A program made the position numbers and the translations under genes. Shown here in pieces: positions 1-8,130 of a stretch of DNA of 13,041 nt. Where the stretch lies: positions 1 to 13,041 of the forward strand of contig CAAFOA010000054.1 in the NCBI GenBank assembly GCA_900764415.1. Direction: 5' to 3'. The notes below the pieces were generated by a model. The model saw nothing but the letters and a program-made list of their open reading frames with translations, searched no databases and had not been told where the DNA came from. Position 1 is the first letter of the stretch; every line of letters begins with the position of its first letter. The stretch comes from an uncultured Collinsella sp. GTDB taxonomy: Bacteria; Actinomycetota; Coriobacteriia; Coriobacteriales; Coriobacteriaceae.

Positions 1-17
1 ATGTGTATAAGAGACAG
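1..17 (+). other. Residual Tn5/Nextera mosaic-end adapter (artefact)
   Basis: The first 17 bases, ATGTGTATAAGAGACAG, are identical to the last 17 bases of the 19-bp Tn5 transposase mosaic end used in Nextera libraries. The match begins at base 1 and stops at base 17, after which ordinary GC-rich sequence begins. This is untrimmed library adapter on a contig end, not a genomic transposon end: no transposase or second end is present. Any ORF starting at base 1 should be ignored. Confidence 0.95.
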
Positions 18-117
18 GTTCATCCGTTTCGTTCGGTGATGATTGCCGGGGCGCGGCCCGTTTTGGGACCGTGGCTGATACTATGGATGCTCGCAAGCGA
101 TATGAATGAGGATGCTC

Positions 118-1509
118 ATGGCATATGACGAAAGGGAGATGGGGCTGACGGTCGAGGACCGTGGCTCCAAGTTGGGTCTCCCTCAAAACCAAGATGCAGA
201 GGCCAATGTACTGGCCGCCATGCTGCTGTCGCCCGAGGTGGTCGAGGAGGCCCAGGTCGAGCTGCAGCCCGATGACTTCTACCGGCCCATTCATAAGACC
301 ATCTACACCGCGATGGTCGATATGTACAACAGCCGCATTCCCATCGACTCTATCTCGCTGATCGATTACCTGCGCAGCATCAACAAGCTTGATGCCGTGG
401 GCGGCGAGGCCTACATTTTGGAGCTGATGGGTCAGACCCTGTCGCTCGTGAACTGGCAGCACCATGCCGCCATCGTCCGTCGCGACTCGATGCTGCGCGA
501 GCTGATCGGTGCCACCAACGAGATCAACGCCCTGGCCTATAACGCCCCTACCGATACCAAAGAGGTCGTGGAGCTGGCCGAGAGCAAGTTGCTCAAGGTC
601 ACGGCGCGCGAGGTCAAGTCGAGCTATAAGACACTGACCGAGTTTATGGTCGAGGCCTATAACGAGGCCGAGGAAGTGTGTAAGGCCGGCGGACAGACCG
701 CGGGCGTGCCCACCGGCTTCCCGTCGCTCGACCGCATGCTTATGGGTTTCCGCGAGGGCCAGCTCATCATTATCGGCGCCCGCCCTGCCGTGGGTAAGAC
801 GTCGTTCGCTCTGAACCTGGCGCTGAATGCCGCCGCTGCGGGCTATACCGTCGGCTTCTTTTCGCTGGAGATGTCGGGCAAGGAAATTGCTCAGCGCCTG
901 ATTTGCGCCTACGCCATGATTTCAATCAGCGACTTCCGTACGGGCCGCATTAGTCCCGAACAGTGGGCCAATATCAACGAGGCCACGCAGACCTTGTCTA
1001 AGCTCGACATTCTGATTGACGATACGCCCGGCACCACGGTGACCGAGATTCGCGCCAAGAGCCGCCGCATGCTCCACAACAAGGAGAAGGCCATCATTAT
1101 CCTGGACTACCTGCAGCTGGTGAGTCCTCCGCCGGGACGTCGCTCCGAGAGCCGTACCGTCGAGGTCTCCGAGATGTCGCGTGGTTTAAAGATCATGGCC
1201 AAGGAGCTCAAGATTCCGTTAATCGCGCTATCGCAGCTGTCGCGTCAGGTTGAGTCCCGTACCGGCAAGCGCCCGCAGCTGTCCGACCTGCGTGAATCGG
1301 GCTCCATCGAGCAGGACGCCGACATCGTTATGTTCTTGGATCGCTCCGCTGATGAGGCCGAGGCCTCGCGTGACGATCGACCCGACGAGGGCGTTACGCG
1401 TATCGTCGTGGCCAAGAACCGTTCGGGCCCGATCGGTGACGTCGACCTGATGTTCCTGCCGGCATCCACCAAGTTCTATGAGCTTGATGGGGCGCATACC
1501 GAGGAGTAG
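118..1509 (+). CDS. dnaB: Replicative DNA helicase DnaB
   Basis: This is the hexameric, ATP-driven helicase that unwinds DNA ahead of the replication fork and works with DnaG primase. The 463-residue product has the usual two-part layout. An N-terminal DnaB domain (about residues 20-125, with LPQNQDAEANVLAAML) is followed by a linker and a RecA-like C-terminal ATPase. Walker A is GARPAVGKT (about 220-228), Walker B is IIILDYLQL (aspartate about 330), and the SQLSRQVE and LRESGSIEQDAD motifs follow. The C-terminal KNRSGPIGD carries the probable arginine finger. No intein or insertion is visible and the length is normal. ATGs at 106, 112 and 118 are in frame; 118 is chosen because GAGGA at 108-112 lies 5 bases upstream, whereas 106 has no ribosome binding site. 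Only about 88 genomic bases precede it, so the upstream neighbour is unknown. Confidence 0.96.
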   Translation: MAYDEREMGLTVEDRGSKLGLPQNQDAEANVLAAMLLSPEVVEEAQVELQPDDFYRPIHKTIYTAMVDMYNSRIPIDSISLIDYLRSINKLDAVGGEAYILELMGQTLSLVNWQHHAAIVRRDSMLRELIGATNEINALAYNAPTDTKEVVELAESKLLKVTAREVKSSYKTLTEFMVEAYNEAEEVCKAGGQTAGVPTGFPSLDRMLMGFREGQLIIIGARPAVGKTSFALNLALNAAAAGYTVGFFSLEMSGKEIAQRLICAYAMISISDFRTGRISPEQWANINEATQTLSKLDILIDDTPGTTVTEIRAKSRRMLHNKEKAIIILDYLQLVSPPPGRRSESRTVEVSEMSRGLKIMAKELKIPLIALSQLSRQVESRTGKRPQLSDLRESGSIEQDADIVMFLDRSADEAEASRDDRPDEGVTRIVVAKNRSGPIGDVDLMFLPASTKFYELDGAHTEE

Positions 1510-1536
1510 GACAGGCGCCCGTTGCACGGGTATACT
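1508..1536 (+). promoter_or_regulatory. Putative sigma70-type promoter of purA
   Basis: AGGACA at 1508-1513 (4 of 6 to the -35 consensus) is followed after 17 bases by TATACT at 1531-1536 (5 of 6 to the -10 consensus). It starts at the dnaB stop codon and lies about 65 bases upstream of the purA start. A short dyad, CCCGT-TGC-ACGGG (1518-1530), fills the spacer; it could be an operator or a weak hairpin at the end of dnaB. The prediction rests on consensus match and position only. Confidence 0.5.
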
Positions 1537-1593
1537 GGGAATGTTTTGTGCTTCTGCGTGCCGGCGTGGCGCGTAGACAGTCCATGAATGTAA

Positions 1594-2889
<1,296 letters not shown>

Positions 2890-2911
2890 TCGGCACTATT
2901 TGGTTATTGCG

Positions 2912-2956
2912 ATATACCCCTTTGCAGCCCGGACGGGCGGCCGAGGGGTATATTTG
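2912..2956 (+). terminator. Hairpin after purA, possible terminator or attenuator
   Basis: ATATACCCCT (2912-2921) pairs perfectly with AGGGGTATAT (2944-2953). The enclosed 22 bases contain a small GCCC/GGGC hairpin. The stem is followed by TTTG rather than a long T run, so termination would be weak. It lies 23 bases after the purA stop. An alternative pairing (see the separate repeat entry) shares bases 2918-2921, so the two stems cannot form together. Confidence 0.45.
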
Positions 2957-2967
2957 CTTGCAAAGGG
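2918..2967 (+). repeat. Alternative inverted repeat upstream of purD
   Basis: CCCTTTGCA (2918-2926) and TGCAAAGGG (2959-2967) are perfect 9-bp inverted repeats. Their left arm overlaps the left arm of the 2912-2953 hairpin, giving two mutually exclusive folds ahead of purD. The arms are seen directly; a regulatory role (attenuation or antitermination) is inference. No known purine-riboswitch core was recognised here. Confidence 0.5.
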
Positions 2968-2995
2968 CTCGCGCGGAGCGGGCCGTTCATCCATA

Positions 2996-3002
2996 GAGGA
3001 GG
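2996..3002 (+). promoter_or_regulatory. Ribosome binding site fixing the purD TTG start
   Basis: GAGGAGG at 2996-3002 is followed by a 5-base spacer and then TTG at 3008. No ATG or GTG with comparable spacing lies nearby in frame. The open frame that continues upstream overlaps purA and encodes nothing PurD-like. Confidence 0.8.
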
Positions 3003-3007
3003 CACCC

Positions 3008-4312
3008 TTGAAGGCGGACACTCAAACCATCGACATCCTGTTGTTGGGCAGCGGCGGCCGCGAGCATGCTTTGGCAGCTAAGCTCGCTGCATCACCGCGC
3101 GCCGGCAAGCTCTACATTGCGCCGGGTAACGGCGGCACCGCGAGCTGCGGCGAGAACGTGGTTCTCGACGATTGCGATCCTGCGGCCGTGGCGGCGTTTG
3201 CCCAGAGCCACGGATGCGGACTCGTGGTGATTGGCCCCGAGGCTCCGCTCGTGGCGGGCGTTGCCGATGCCGTGCGCGCGGCGGGCATTCCCTGCTTTGG
3301 CCCGGGTGCCGAGGGCGCTCAGATGGAGGGCTCCAAGCTATTCTCCAAGCAACTCATGGAGCGTGCCGGCATTCCGACGGCCGCCTACGGCTCGTTCACC
3401 GATGAGGCTTCGGCTCTTGCCTACGTGCGCGAGCAGGGCGCCCCGCTGGTCGTCAAGGCTGACGGCCTGGCCGCAGGCAAGGGCGTTATCGTGGCGACTG
3501 AGCTTGCGCAGGCCGAGGAGGCCGTGCGTGAGTGTTTTGGCGGCACCTTTGGTGATGCCGGCAATACTGTGGTCATCGAGGAGATGCTGACCGGCCCCGA
3601 GTGCTCGCTGCTGGCCTTTACCGACGGCAAGACCGTGCGCCCCATGGCCACTTCGCAGGACCACAAGCGTGCGCTCGAGGGCGACCTTGGCCCCAACACC
3701 GGCGGCATGGGCGTTTACAGCCCGGTGCCCATCGTGACCGACGAGGAGCACGCCACCATGGTGGAGGTCATGGAGCAGACCGTGGCCGAGCTTGCTGCCG
3801 AGGGCATCGACTACCGCGGCTGCCTGTACGGCGGCTTTATGCTCACCCCCGCCGGCCCCAAGGTTCTGGAGTTCAACGCCCGCTTTGGCGACCCCGAGAC
3901 GCAGGTCGTGCTGCCGCGCCTCAAGAACGACCTGGTCGAGGTTATGCTCGCCTGCGCCAACTGCGAGCTTGATCAGATTGAGCTCGATTGGCGTGACGAG
4001 TGGGCCGTGGCTGTTGTCCTGACGAGCGCGGGCTATCCCGGCAGCTACGAGAAGGGCAAAGTCATCACCGGCATCGCCGACGCCGAGGCCATGGAGAACG
4101 TGACCGTGTACCATGCCGGCACCGCCGTGGTGGACGGTCAGCTCGTGACCAACGGCGGCCGAGTGCTTGCCGTGACCGCGCTGGGCGACACGTTTGAGAA
4201 CGCCCGCAACCTTGCCTACGAGGCCTGCGAGAAGATTGATTTTGAGGGCAAGACCCTGCGTCATGACATCGGCCTGCGCGCGCTGCGTGGCCGCGACGCC
4301 TGGGATGCCTAA
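3008..4312 (+). CDS. purD: Phosphoribosylamine--glycine ligase PurD (GAR synthetase)
   Basis: PurD catalyses the second step of de novo purine synthesis: phosphoribosylamine + glycine + ATP to glycinamide ribonucleotide. The 434-residue product begins with TTG. It opens with the N-domain motif [13 protein letters not shown] (about 11-23). The ATP-grasp region includes [13 protein letters not shown] (from about 148), [12 protein letters not shown] and [18 protein letters not shown]. The metal-binding [12 protein letters not shown] lies around 288-299, and the C-terminal domain is complete. PurD homologues usually begin just before the GSGGREHA motif, and the ribosome binding site at 2996-3002 agrees. 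The NUDIX gene starts within 25 bases of its stop, suggesting an operon. The gene follows purA, but other pur genes are not in the window. There are no signs of decay. Confidence 0.97.
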   Translation: MKADTQTIDILLLGSGGREHALAAKLAASPRAGKLYIAPGNGGTASCGENVVLDDCDPAAVAAFAQSHGCGLVVIGPEAPLVAGVADAVRAAGIPCFGPGAEGAQMEGSKLFSKQLMERAGIPTAAYGSFTDEASALAYVREQGAPLVVKADGLAAGKGVIVATELAQAEEAVRECFGGTFGDAGNTVVIEEMLTGPECSLLAFTDGKTVRPMATSQDHKRALEGDLGPNTGGMGVYSPVPIVTDEEHATMVEVMEQTVAELAAEGIDYRGCLYGGFMLTPAGPKVLEFNARFGDPETQVVLPRLKNDLVEVMLACANCELDQIELDWRDEWAVAVVLTSAGYPGSYEKGKVITGIADAEAMENVTVYHAGTAVVDGQLVTNGGRVLAVTALGDTFENARNLAYEACEKIDFEGKTLRHDIGLRALRGRDAWDA

Positions 4313-4317
4313 AGTCC

Positions 4318-4324
4318 GAGAGGG
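4318..4324 (+). promoter_or_regulatory. Ribosome binding site that decides the NUDIX start
   Basis: GAGAGGG at 4318-4324 directly touches the first in-frame ATG (4325), which is too close for initiation. It sits 9 bases before the second in-frame ATG at 4334. The second start is therefore preferred, three residues shorter. Confidence 0.6.
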
Positions 4325-4333
4325 ATGAGACGG

Positions 4334-5029
4334 ATGGACGAGAAGAACGAAGAGCTCGTGGACGCGCAGATCGTCGAAGAGGACAGCCGCATGTATGGGC
4401 ACGCCGAGGGCGAGCCCGGTGGCGAGGTCGCTGACGAGCCGGCGCTGGTGCTGGGCGACGACGACCCGCACGATGCCGAGCTGCACGAGAAGATTCTTTC
4501 GGAGGAGTGCGCCTGGAAGGGCAAGATCCTCGACGTCCACCGTCTTGAGGTTGAACTGCCCAACGGTCGCCGTAGCGCCCGCGATATCGTTCGCCATCCG
4601 GGTGCGGCGGCCGTTGTGGCACTGACCGAGAGCGGCAAGATCGTACTGGTGCGTCAGTACCGCACCGCCATCGACCGCGTGACGGTCGAGGTTCCCGCCG
4701 GCAAGCTCGACCCAGGCGAGGACCCGCTCGATTGCGCCAAGCGCGAGCTGCATGAGGAGACGGGCTTTAGGGCTGGTCGCATTCGCTTTTTGACGTCGAT
4801 TGTCACGTCCTGCGGTTTTTGCGACGAGATCATTCGCATCTACTTGGCTACCAAGCTCGAGTTTGATGCGCCCAACCCCGATGATGACGAGTTCGTCAAC
4901 GTGGACCTCGTGCCGCTGCACGAGCTGATTGACGCCGTGCTCGACGGCAAGATCGAAGATGCCAAGACCGTCGTGGGCGCCTTGGCTTGCGATAGCATCG
5001 CGCACCGACTAGGCGGGGCCGAACTTTAA
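4334..5029 (+). CDS. NUDIX hydrolase, ADP-ribose pyrophosphatase (NudF) type
   Basis: This is probably a cytoplasmic Mg-dependent hydrolase splitting ADP-ribose into AMP and ribose-5-phosphate; exact substrate is inferred. The product is 231 residues. A full NUDIX box (GX5EX7REUXEEXGU) spans about 123-145, with GKLDPGE and RELHEETGF visible. Preceding segments VELPNGRRSARDIVRHPGA and VLVRQYR, and the later TSCGFCDEII and DDDEFV, resemble NudF/YqkG-type ADP-ribose pyrophosphatases. Unusually, about 50 residues precede the NUDIX fold. They are strongly acidic (EE, DDD, DEP runs), low in complexity and have no obvious domain. The gene follows purD closely and is probably cotranscribed with it. 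A hairpin lies just after the stop. Alternative start: 4325. Confidence 0.9.
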   Translation: MDEKNEELVDAQIVEEDSRMYGHAEGEPGGEVADEPALVLGDDDPHDAELHEKILSEECAWKGKILDVHRLEVELPNGRRSARDIVRHPGAAAVVALTESGKIVLVRQYRTAIDRVTVEVPAGKLDPGEDPLDCAKRELHEETGFRAGRIRFLTSIVTSCGFCDEIIRIYLATKLEFDAPNPDDDEFVNVDLVPLHELIDAVLDGKIEDAKTVVGALACDSIAHRLGGAEL

Positions 5030-5032
5030 CGA

Positions 5033-5048
5033 GCGGGAATGATCCCGC
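5033..5048 (+). terminator. Weak hairpin terminator after the NUDIX gene
   Basis: GCGGGA (5033-5038), loop ATGA, TCCCGC (5043-5048) make a 6-bp GC-rich stem 3 bases after the NUDIX stop. The following AGGTTTGTGT is only modestly T-rich, so termination may be inefficient. Confidence 0.4.
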
Positions 5049-5067
5049 AGGTTTGTGTAAGTCAGCG

Positions 5068-5167
5068 AAAGTGCTCCATTTGAGACAAGGTGGCCTAAAA
5101 GAGGAGGGAAGCGTATGGATATACGCGACCGACGATTGAAGGCCAGATTGTCCAAATGGAGCACTTG
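5068..5167 (+). repeat. Long interrupted inverted repeat in the ABC-exporter leader
   Basis: AAGTGCTCCATTT (5069-5081) pairs perfectly with AAATGGAGCACTT (5154-5166). The pairing continues inward: G5082-C5153, a bulged A5083, then 5084-5088 with 5148-5152. After a 2x2 internal loop, TGGCCT (5091-5096) pairs with AGGCCA (5140-5145), for about 25 pairs in total. The loop contains a strong ribosome binding site and an ATG, plus a nested hairpin GCGTAT-GGAT-ATACGC (5111-5126). CAGCG occurs directly on both flanks (5063-5067 and 5168-5172), as a target-site duplication might. It may be a small MITE-like insertion or a structured regulatory leader; the sequence alone does not decide. Confidence 0.6.
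5101..5108 (+). promoter_or_regulatory. Strong ribosome binding site for an alternative upstream ABC start
   Basis: GAGGAGGG is placed 6 bases before ATG 5115, which is in frame with the ABC exporter and would add 33 mostly basic residues unlike the family. It may instead drive translation of an in-frame leader segment. The competing site AAGG (5205-5208) lies 5 bases before ATG 5214. Confidence 0.5.
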
Positions 5168-5182
5168 CAGCGTCGAGACGAA

Positions 5183-5204
5183 ACGCGGTTTGGTAAAACC
5201 GCGT
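5183..5204 (+). promoter_or_regulatory. Hairpin immediately upstream of the preferred ABC-exporter ribosome binding site
   Basis: ACGCGGTTT (5183-5191), loop GGTA, AAACCGCGT (5196-5204) make a perfect 9-bp stem. It ends exactly where the AAGG Shine-Dalgarno (5205-5208) begins. No T run follows, so it is not a standard terminator. Its position suits control of translation initiation at ATG 5214, which is an inference. Confidence 0.5.
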
Positions 5205-5213
5205 AAGGTGATT

Positions 5214-6983
5214 ATGCTGAAAAGGTTTCTTTCTTACTACAAGCCCCAGATGGGGCTTTTTGTTGCCGATACTGTTTGCGCCCTGGTGCTTGCCGCCATT
5301 GACCTGGTGTTTCCTATCATTCTGCGCAATCTGACCGGCGGGCTCTTTACCCAGGGTCAGGCTGCTATTATGCAGGCGCTCGGTATGATCGCGGTTGGCC
5401 TGGTACTGATGTATGCCATCCGTTGCGCCTGTCGCTACTTTGTGAGCTATTGGGGCCACGTGATGGGCGCTCGCATGGAGTCCAAGATGCGCGAGGACCT
5501 GTTCGATCAGTACGAGCGCTTTAGCTTTGCGTACTTCGATCGCAACAGCTCGGGTGACATGATGAGCCGCGTGGTCAACGACCTGTTCGATATCTGCGAG
5601 GCGGCGCACCACGTGCCCGAGTGGATTATCATCTGCGGCATCGAAATCGTCGGTTCGTTTGTGATTCTCTTTGCTATCGCCCCGGTGCTGGCGCTTGCCA
5701 TGGCCGTGGTGACGGCGGTGTTTGCGGTCATCATGTTTTGGCAGAACATGCGCATGCGCGAGGTCTTCAGCGACAACCGCAAAAAGATCAGCGGTATTAA
5801 TGCTCAGCTGCAGGATTCGCTGGCAGGCATGCGCGTGGTCAAGAGTTTTGCGAACGAGGAAGCTGAGCGCTCCAAGTTCCGCGCCTCTAACGACCGCTAT
5901 CTTTCGTCCAAGGAGAATATGTATCATGCCATGGGCATCTATACTGCGACGTATGGCCTGCTCTCGGGCGTGCTGTACGTGATTGTGGTGCTGCTGGGTG
6001 GTTGGCTCGTTGCCCAGGGTCAGCTGCAGGCGGTCGATATGGCGACCTTCGCGCTCTATATTTCGCTGTTCTGCACGCCGCTCGAGACGCTCGTCAATTC
6101 GGCCGAAACGTATCAGAAGGCCATCGCCGGCTTTAAGCGCATGGACGAGGTGCTTTCGACCGCCCCGGATATCCAGGACAAGCCGGATGCCGCGGACCTG
6201 CATGTGACGGCTGGCGCGGTTGAATATCGCGACGTGTGCTTTAGCTACGAGGACGTTGAGCTCGGTGCAGGTGAAGAGGCTCGTCCCGTGATCGACCATA
6301 TGAATCTGTCCATCAAGCCCGGACAGACCATTGCCCTGGTTGGCCCCTCGGGCGGTGGCAAGTCCACGACGTGTTCGCTGCTGCCGCGCTTTTATGACGT
6401 GGCTGCTGGATCCGTCAGCATCGACGGCCAAGACGTGCGCGACGTGACGCAGCAGAGCCTGCGCCGCGCCATTGGCCTGGTGCAACAGGATGTCTATCTG
6501 TTTGACGGTACGATTGGCGAGAACATCGCCTACGGCAAGCCGGGCGCCACGGCAGAAGAGGTCGCCGAGGCCGCCCGCCGCGCTAACATCGACACTTTTA
6601 TCGAGTCGCTGCCGCAGGGCTACGACACCGTGGTGGGCGAGCGCGGCAGCCGTCTTTCGGGCGGCCAGAAGCAGCGCGTAGCCATTGCGCGCGTGTTTCT
6701 CAAGAACCCCAAGATCCTGATTCTGGACGAGGCGACGAGCGCCTTGGATAACGAGAGCGAGGAGGCGGTGCAGGAGTCGCTCGAGCGCCTGGCGCGCGGT
6801 CGCACTACGATCATCATCGCCCACCGTCTCTCGACCATTAAACATGCCGACGAGATTGCGACCGTCGAGCATGGTCGCGTTGTGGAACGTGGTACGCACG
6901 AGCAGCTTCTCGCCCGCGGCGGCACCTATGCCCGTTACTATCGAATGCAGTTCGAAGGTGCGCGTGCGCACGAGCTCGACTGA
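5214..6983 (+). CDS. ABC exporter half-transporter (MsbA/LmrA-like, TMD-NBD fusion)
   Basis: This membrane protein probably dimerises to pump a lipid, drug or peptide outward using ATP; substrate unknown. The 589 residues comprise an ABC type-1 transmembrane domain (about 1-310, six hydrophobic helices) followed by a nucleotide-binding domain. Walker A is GPSGGGKST (377-385), the Q-loop lies in LVQQDVYLFDGTI, and the signature is LSGGQKQ (about 481-487). Walker B is ILILDE (D505, E506) and the H-loop histidine is about H537. All ATPase residues are intact, so no degenerate site is seen. The start at 5214 gives MLKRFLSYYKP, a typical opening for these exporters. An in-frame ATG at 5115 has a stronger ribosome binding site but adds a 33-residue basic, non-family segment. 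A single-pass membrane protein follows 19 bases after the stop. Confidence 0.93.
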   Translation: MLKRFLSYYKPQMGLFVADTVCALVLAAIDLVFPIILRNLTGGLFTQGQAAIMQALGMIAVGLVLMYAIRCACRYFVSYWGHVMGARMESKMREDLFDQYERFSFAYFDRNSSGDMMSRVVNDLFDICEAAHHVPEWIIICGIEIVGSFVILFAIAPVLALAMAVVTAVFAVIMFWQNMRMREVFSDNRKKISGINAQLQDSLAGMRVVKSFANEEAERSKFRASNDRYLSSKENMYHAMGIYTATYGLLSGVLYVIVVLLGGWLVAQGQLQAVDMATFALYISLFCTPLETLVNSAETYQKAIAGFKRMDEVLSTAPDIQDKPDAADLHVTAGAVEYRDVCFSYEDVELGAGEEARPVIDHMNLSIKPGQTIALVGPSGGGKSTTCSLLPRFYDVAAGSVSIDGQDVRDVTQQSLRRAIGLVQQDVYLFDGTIGENIAYGKPGATAEEVAEAARRANIDTFIESLPQGYDTVVGERGSRLSGGQKQRVAIARVFLKNPKILILDEATSALDNESEEAVQESLERLARGRTTIIIAHRLSTIKHADEIATVEHGRVVERGTHEQLLARGGTYARYYRMQFEGARAHELD

Positions 6984-7002
6984 TTGATATGACAGGAAGT
7001 AT

Positions 7003-7962
7003 ATGGCTGAGAAGAACCCTTTGACTCCGGAAGAAGTGACGGAGTTATTCTCCGAGATCGACGCATCCGGCGTTTTGGATCCGACGCTTGCCAAAAAGCG
7101 CACCGAGCGCATGCGCGAAAAAGAGGCCGCGGCCAAGCGCGGCGACAAGGCGGCGCTGGCGCAGCTTCGCAGCGAAGATCGCGCGAGCCAGACAAAGCAG
7201 ATCGACCCGCTGTCCGAGGACGACCCTTCGGGCTCGCAGGTGAGCCATACCATTACGAAGACCGCCATGGCCGTGGTTATCGGCATTCTGGTGTTGATCG
7301 TGGGCATGCAGATTGGCTACGGCGTGATGCGCCGTCTGAATACCGCCAATCTGTCCGAGAGCGTTTCGGTCGATACCGTTTCTACAGCACTCAAGGGTGG
7401 ACTCGAGTGGGGCAACGGCTTTACGCAGTTCCCGCTCGACTTTAGCGTCGACGAGGCGGACGAGCGCACGGGTACGGTAGAGGTGACGGTGTTGGACACG
7501 TCGTCTGCCAACGAGCTTGAGCTGCTGTCCAACGGGCAGATTCAGGCTGCAGCGCTTGCGACCAACGCGCTGCTCAACGATAAGATTGACCGCGTGGTGT
7601 ACAACGTGCACGCCTATATCGATGAGGACAGCAAGATCCAGCACGACTCTTTCTTTGGCATGTTTCCCGCACGGGGCCATCAGAGCGCCATTCTGACGTT
7701 TGTGTGGACCAAGAGCTCGTCAAATGCCACGAGCATCGACTGGAAGATGCGTATCGTGAGCATGGACGACACGATTGCCGAGCGCATCCAAAAGCAGGTG
7801 AACTCGGTGTCGTCACTGATTGAGGACCCGGCGGTAAGCCAGACCAAGATTGACGAGGAAAAGGCCGAGCGCGACTTGGAACATCGCCTGCACGGTCGCG
7901 AGATCTTCCGCGGTGGCAAGCCCGACCGCACACCGTCCGATCTGCTTGAGCAGGATAAATAA
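7003..7962 (+). CDS. Single-pass membrane protein of unknown function
   Basis: I do not recognise this 319-residue protein. Residues 1-85 are hydrophilic and charged, with a Lys/Arg/Glu/Ala-rich stretch (about 28-62) likely to be helical. One hydrophobic segment, about 88-108 (AVVIGILVLIVGMQ within it), is a probable transmembrane helix. The remaining ~210 residues contain alternating hydrophobic/polar strands (for example TGTVEVTVLDT and HQSAILTFVW) and a charged C-terminal tail. Topology with the N-terminus inside and C-terminal domain outside fits the basic RR after the helix only ambiguously. AGGA at 6994-6997 supports the start. It lies 19 bases after the ABC exporter and before a strong terminator, so the two probably form an operon. 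It could be an accessory or unrelated envelope protein. Confidence 0.85.
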   Translation: MAEKNPLTPEEVTELFSEIDASGVLDPTLAKKRTERMREKEAAAKRGDKAALAQLRSEDRASQTKQIDPLSEDDPSGSQVSHTITKTAMAVVIGILVLIVGMQIGYGVMRRLNTANLSESVSVDTVSTALKGGLEWGNGFTQFPLDFSVDEADERTGTVEVTVLDTSSANELELLSNGQIQAAALATNALLNDKIDRVVYNVHAYIDEDSKIQHDSFFGMFPARGHQSAILTFVWTKSSSNATSIDWKMRIVSMDDTIAERIQKQVNSVSSLIEDPAVSQTKIDEEKAERDLEHRLHGREIFRGGKPDRTPSDLLEQDK

Positions 7963-7968
7963 GATGCC

Positions 7969-8009
7969 ATCATCCCGCGTGAGCCAAGTGCCCGCGCGGG
8001 ATGATTTTT
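7969..8009 (+). terminator. Rho-independent terminator of the ABC/membrane-protein operon
   Basis: ATCATCCCGCG (7969-7979) pairs perfectly with CGCGGGATGAT (7995-8005), an 11-bp stem with a 15-base loop. A TTTTT run at 8005-8009 follows. It begins 7 bases after the preceding stop. The last five stem bases and the T run are also the first bases of the 37-bp inverted repeat, so the two structures overlap. Confidence 0.85.
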
Positions 8010-8107
8010 CTGGGACGGGGATTAAATAATCATTCTGAGAACGGAGCCTTGTCGCCAACTGCATACATAACAGAATGATTATTTAATCCCCGTCCCAGAA
8101 AAATCAT
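8001..8107 (+). repeat. Perfect 37-bp inverted repeat with 33-base loop (REP/MITE-like)
   Basis: Bases 8001-8037 are the exact reverse complement of 8071-8107 (37 of 37), separated by 33 bases (8038-8070). The arms combine a GC-rich core (TGGGACGGGG) with an AT-rich part (ATTAAATAATCATTCTG). The element encodes no ORF. Its intergenic position and perfect palindromy fit a REP-like element mobilised by an IS200/RAYT-type transposase, or another non-autonomous element. No transposase is in the window and copy number is unknown. In RNA it would be a very stable stem, possibly also a bidirectional terminator or an RNase target. Confidence 0.85.
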
Positions 8108-8130
8108 TATGCATAGAAAGTCATAATTAT

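Noticed and set aside
76..84. Extended -10-like TGATACTAT before dnaB
   Set aside because: The -10 match is only moderate and no -35 lies at the right distance. The adapter-truncated upstream region prevents a fair assessment.
3338..5005. 555-codon open frame on the minus strand
   Set aside because: It is antisense to purD and the NUDIX gene, both clearly functional on the + strand, and shows no motifs or convincing ribosome binding site.
4896..7307. 803-codon open frame on the minus strand
   Set aside because: It lies opposite the ABC exporter and its flanks and crosses several gene boundaries. It shows low-complexity composition and no family motif, so it is a codon-bias shadow.
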